Shown here: positions 5,854 through 6,283 of the stretch, in pieces
How the letters are laid out: each line of letters starts with the position of its first letter
How positions within the stretch are numbered: the first letter of the stretch is position 1
DNA from: Candidatus Cloacimonadota bacterium
GTDB lineage: Bacteria > Cloacimonadota > Cloacimonadia > Cloacimonadales > Cloacimonadaceae
DNA length: 6,283 nt
Reading direction: 5' to 3'
NCBI GenBank assembly: GCA_023230795.1
Contig: JALNWR010000159.1
Location: forward strand, 1 to 6,283
Made by a program: the position numbers and the translations under genes
The notes under the pieces: generated by a model
What the model was told of the DNA's origin: nothing
The model's input: the letters and a program-made list of their open reading frames with translations, nothing else
Databases searched by the model: none

Positions 5854-5891
5854 TTCGAAACCAAAACTGGAGTAGAGATTAGAGCAAATTG
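5854..5891 (+). repeat. 38-bp direct repeat, copy 1
   Basis: This segment, beginning TTCGAAACCAAA and ending with GAGATTAGAGCA plus AATTG, matches 6127-6164 in the same orientation with 4 mismatches in 38 and no gaps. It begins 12 nt after hairpin repeat copy 2. It has no coding meaning that I can see. Confidence 0.85.
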
Positions 5892-5907
5892 AAGGCTAAG
5901 GACCAGT

Positions 5908-5946
5908 GGCGAATCTGCTTTATAGACAGGAGATTCCGCCTTTTTT
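5908..5946 (+). terminator. Intrinsic-terminator-like hairpin plus T6
   Basis: GGCG-AATCT (5908-5916) pairs with AGATT-CGCC (5931-5940) with one bulged C, around a 14-nt loop, followed immediately by TTTTTT (5941-5946). It is oriented to stop plus-strand transcription, yet no plus-strand protein gene precedes it in this window. It therefore supports a non-coding plus-strand transcript. Confidence 0.6.
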
Positions 5947-6009
5947 GTAGGGGCTTGATTATGCTCTGGTGGGTAGATGCTATCTGAAATATCGTCCCGC
6001 TGGGACTCA

Positions 6010-6116
6010 GGTGGCGGGTAAACTACTGGATTGCAGGCGTCTCGCCTGCAGAGCGGGGGACCTGCTCTTTTTCAAGGCCTGTGGCCTTATCGATGCGAGA
6101 CGCATCGAATCCAGCA
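6010..6116 (+). repeat. Multi-hairpin intergenic repeat, copy B (inverted relative to copy A)
   Basis: The reverse complement of copy A. Its hairpins are cleaner: GCAGGCG-TCT-CGCCTGC (6033-6049), GAGC...GCTC (6051-6067), AAGGCC-TGT-GGCCTT (6074-6088) and CGATGCG-AGA-CGCATCG (6091-6107). Compared with copy A, the outer pair of the GATGCG hairpin is swapped from G-C to C-G with pairing kept. The AAGGCC stem is perfect where copy A has a mismatch. It shares its far edge, GGTGGCGGG (6010-6018), with copy A (95-103). There is no associated transposase. Confidence 0.78.
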
Positions 6117-6126
6117 AGGGAGCAGC

Positions 6127-6164
6127 TTCGAAACCAAAGCTGGCGTTGAGATTAGAGCATATTG
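6127..6164 (+). repeat. 38-bp direct repeat, copy 2
   Basis: Second copy of the sequence at 5854-5891 (34 of 38 identical, same orientation). It begins 10 nt after multi-hairpin copy B and ends 22 nt before hairpin repeat copy 3, so all three repeat types are stacked together here. Confidence 0.85.
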
Positions 6165-6186
6165 CGAGCAGAACAGCCGGAAGGAG

Positions 6187-6256
6187 TTTTGAAGTCCAAG
6201 ATGGCGCTTAAATTACTGGAATTAATAAGTTTAAATAGCCATCTTGAACTCCAAAA
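6187..6256 (-). repeat. Long hairpin repeat, copy 3
   Basis: Arms 6187-6205 and 6238-6256 pair over 19 bp around a 32-nt loop, with a further inner TTAAA/TTTAA pairing. The two non-Watson-Crick positions are at the same places as in copy 1 and become G.U on the minus strand. Relative to copy 1 the inner stem has changed from TAAGCCGGC to CAAGATGGC with matching changes in the opposite arm, so pairing is kept. Confidence 0.75.
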
Positions 6257-6283
6257 ATCTGTTTTCATGTAGAATGTCGCCCA

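Larger units (their letters stand above)
5640..5946 (+). ncRNA. Candidate small RNA on the plus strand
   Basis: The roughly 300 bp upstream of the lipoprotein gene has no believable gene, but on the plus strand it shows a perfect TATAAT (5629-5634), a stem-loop at 5701-5759, the long hairpin repeat copy 2 at 5767-5841 in its G.U-compatible sense, and then a hairpin followed by six Ts (5908-5946). That order (promoter-like box, folded body, terminator) is what a free-standing small RNA would look like. The start position is a guess from the TATAAT box. It does not resemble tmRNA, RNase P, SRP or 6S RNA as far as I can see. The terminator-like end is the strongest part; the promoter is the weakest. 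Confidence 0.35.

Noticed and set aside
5842..5891. tRNA-like T-loop sequence (TTTCGAA on the minus strand)
   Set aside because: No T-stem, acceptor stem or anticodon arm can be formed around it; the TTCGAA is just a palindrome within the 38-bp repeat.
5680..5892. Open frame of 70 codons on the plus strand and an overlapping one on the minus strand (5667-5864)
   Set aside because: Both run through the stem-loops and the hairpin repeat, lack a good ribosome binding site, and give low-complexity protein with no recognisable features.
5969..6211. Open frame of 80 codons on the plus strand
   Set aside because: It lies entirely over the multi-hairpin repeat, the 38-bp repeat and part of hairpin copy 3, so its openness is better explained by repeat composition than by coding.
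1..6283. CRISPR array or insertion sequence
   Set aside because: The repeats are not regularly spaced with unique spacers, and there is no transposase, integrase or cas gene. The inverted end repeats alone do not show a transposon.

Overview
The window suggests a Gram-negative, AT/GC-balanced bacterium. There is a lipoprotein with a lipobox, a probable outer-membrane barrel and secreted proteins, and every gene is preceded by a purine-rich Shine-Dalgarno sequence. The style of the secreted proteins, and intergenic DNA rich in small hairpin repeats, made me think of the uncultured phylum Cloacimonadota. That is an impression, not something the sequence proves. No marker gene, rRNA or tRNA is present.

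All six convincing genes lie on the minus strand, so they read from right to left. From upstream to downstream: (i) a lipoprotein with a TolB/PD40-like beta-propeller (4511-5587), followed 12 nt later by a probable outer-membrane or periplasmic beta-rich protein (3713-4498). These two look like one envelope operon. (ii) A 288-bp gap holding a 9-bp tandem repeat and a structured leader. (iii) A three-gene operon (1154-3424): a secreted protein of unknown function, then an ABC ATPase and a permease of the FetA/FetB type (metal-export family), spaced by 4 nt and by a 1-nt overlap, and closed by a clear intrinsic terminator (1124-1146). (iv) A drug/metabolite-transporter-type (EamA-like) membrane protein (234-1049).

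The non-coding DNA is the most unusual part. The two window ends (1-233 and 5588-6283) carry a network of repeats. A roughly 105-bp element made of four small hairpins occurs at 1-103 and, inverted, at 6010-6116. A second family of long hairpins occurs three times (118-195, 5767-5841, 6187-6256). Its stems differ by paired compensatory changes, its loops are 32-34 nt, and it has the same two G.U positions in every copy. A 38-bp direct repeat (5854-5891, 6127-6164) lies beside two of these. One hairpin lies inside a possible small RNA on the plus strand that ends in a terminator-like hairpin plus T6 (5908-5946).

The leader of the FetAB-type operon contains two perfect 8-bp inverted repeats that interleave (3440-3490) directly upstream of the ribosome binding site. 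This arrangement can form a pseudoknot or two mutually exclusive hairpins, and it is the best candidate here for an undescribed regulatory RNA. I see no transposase, integrase, CRISPR array, toxin-antitoxin pair or defence gene.
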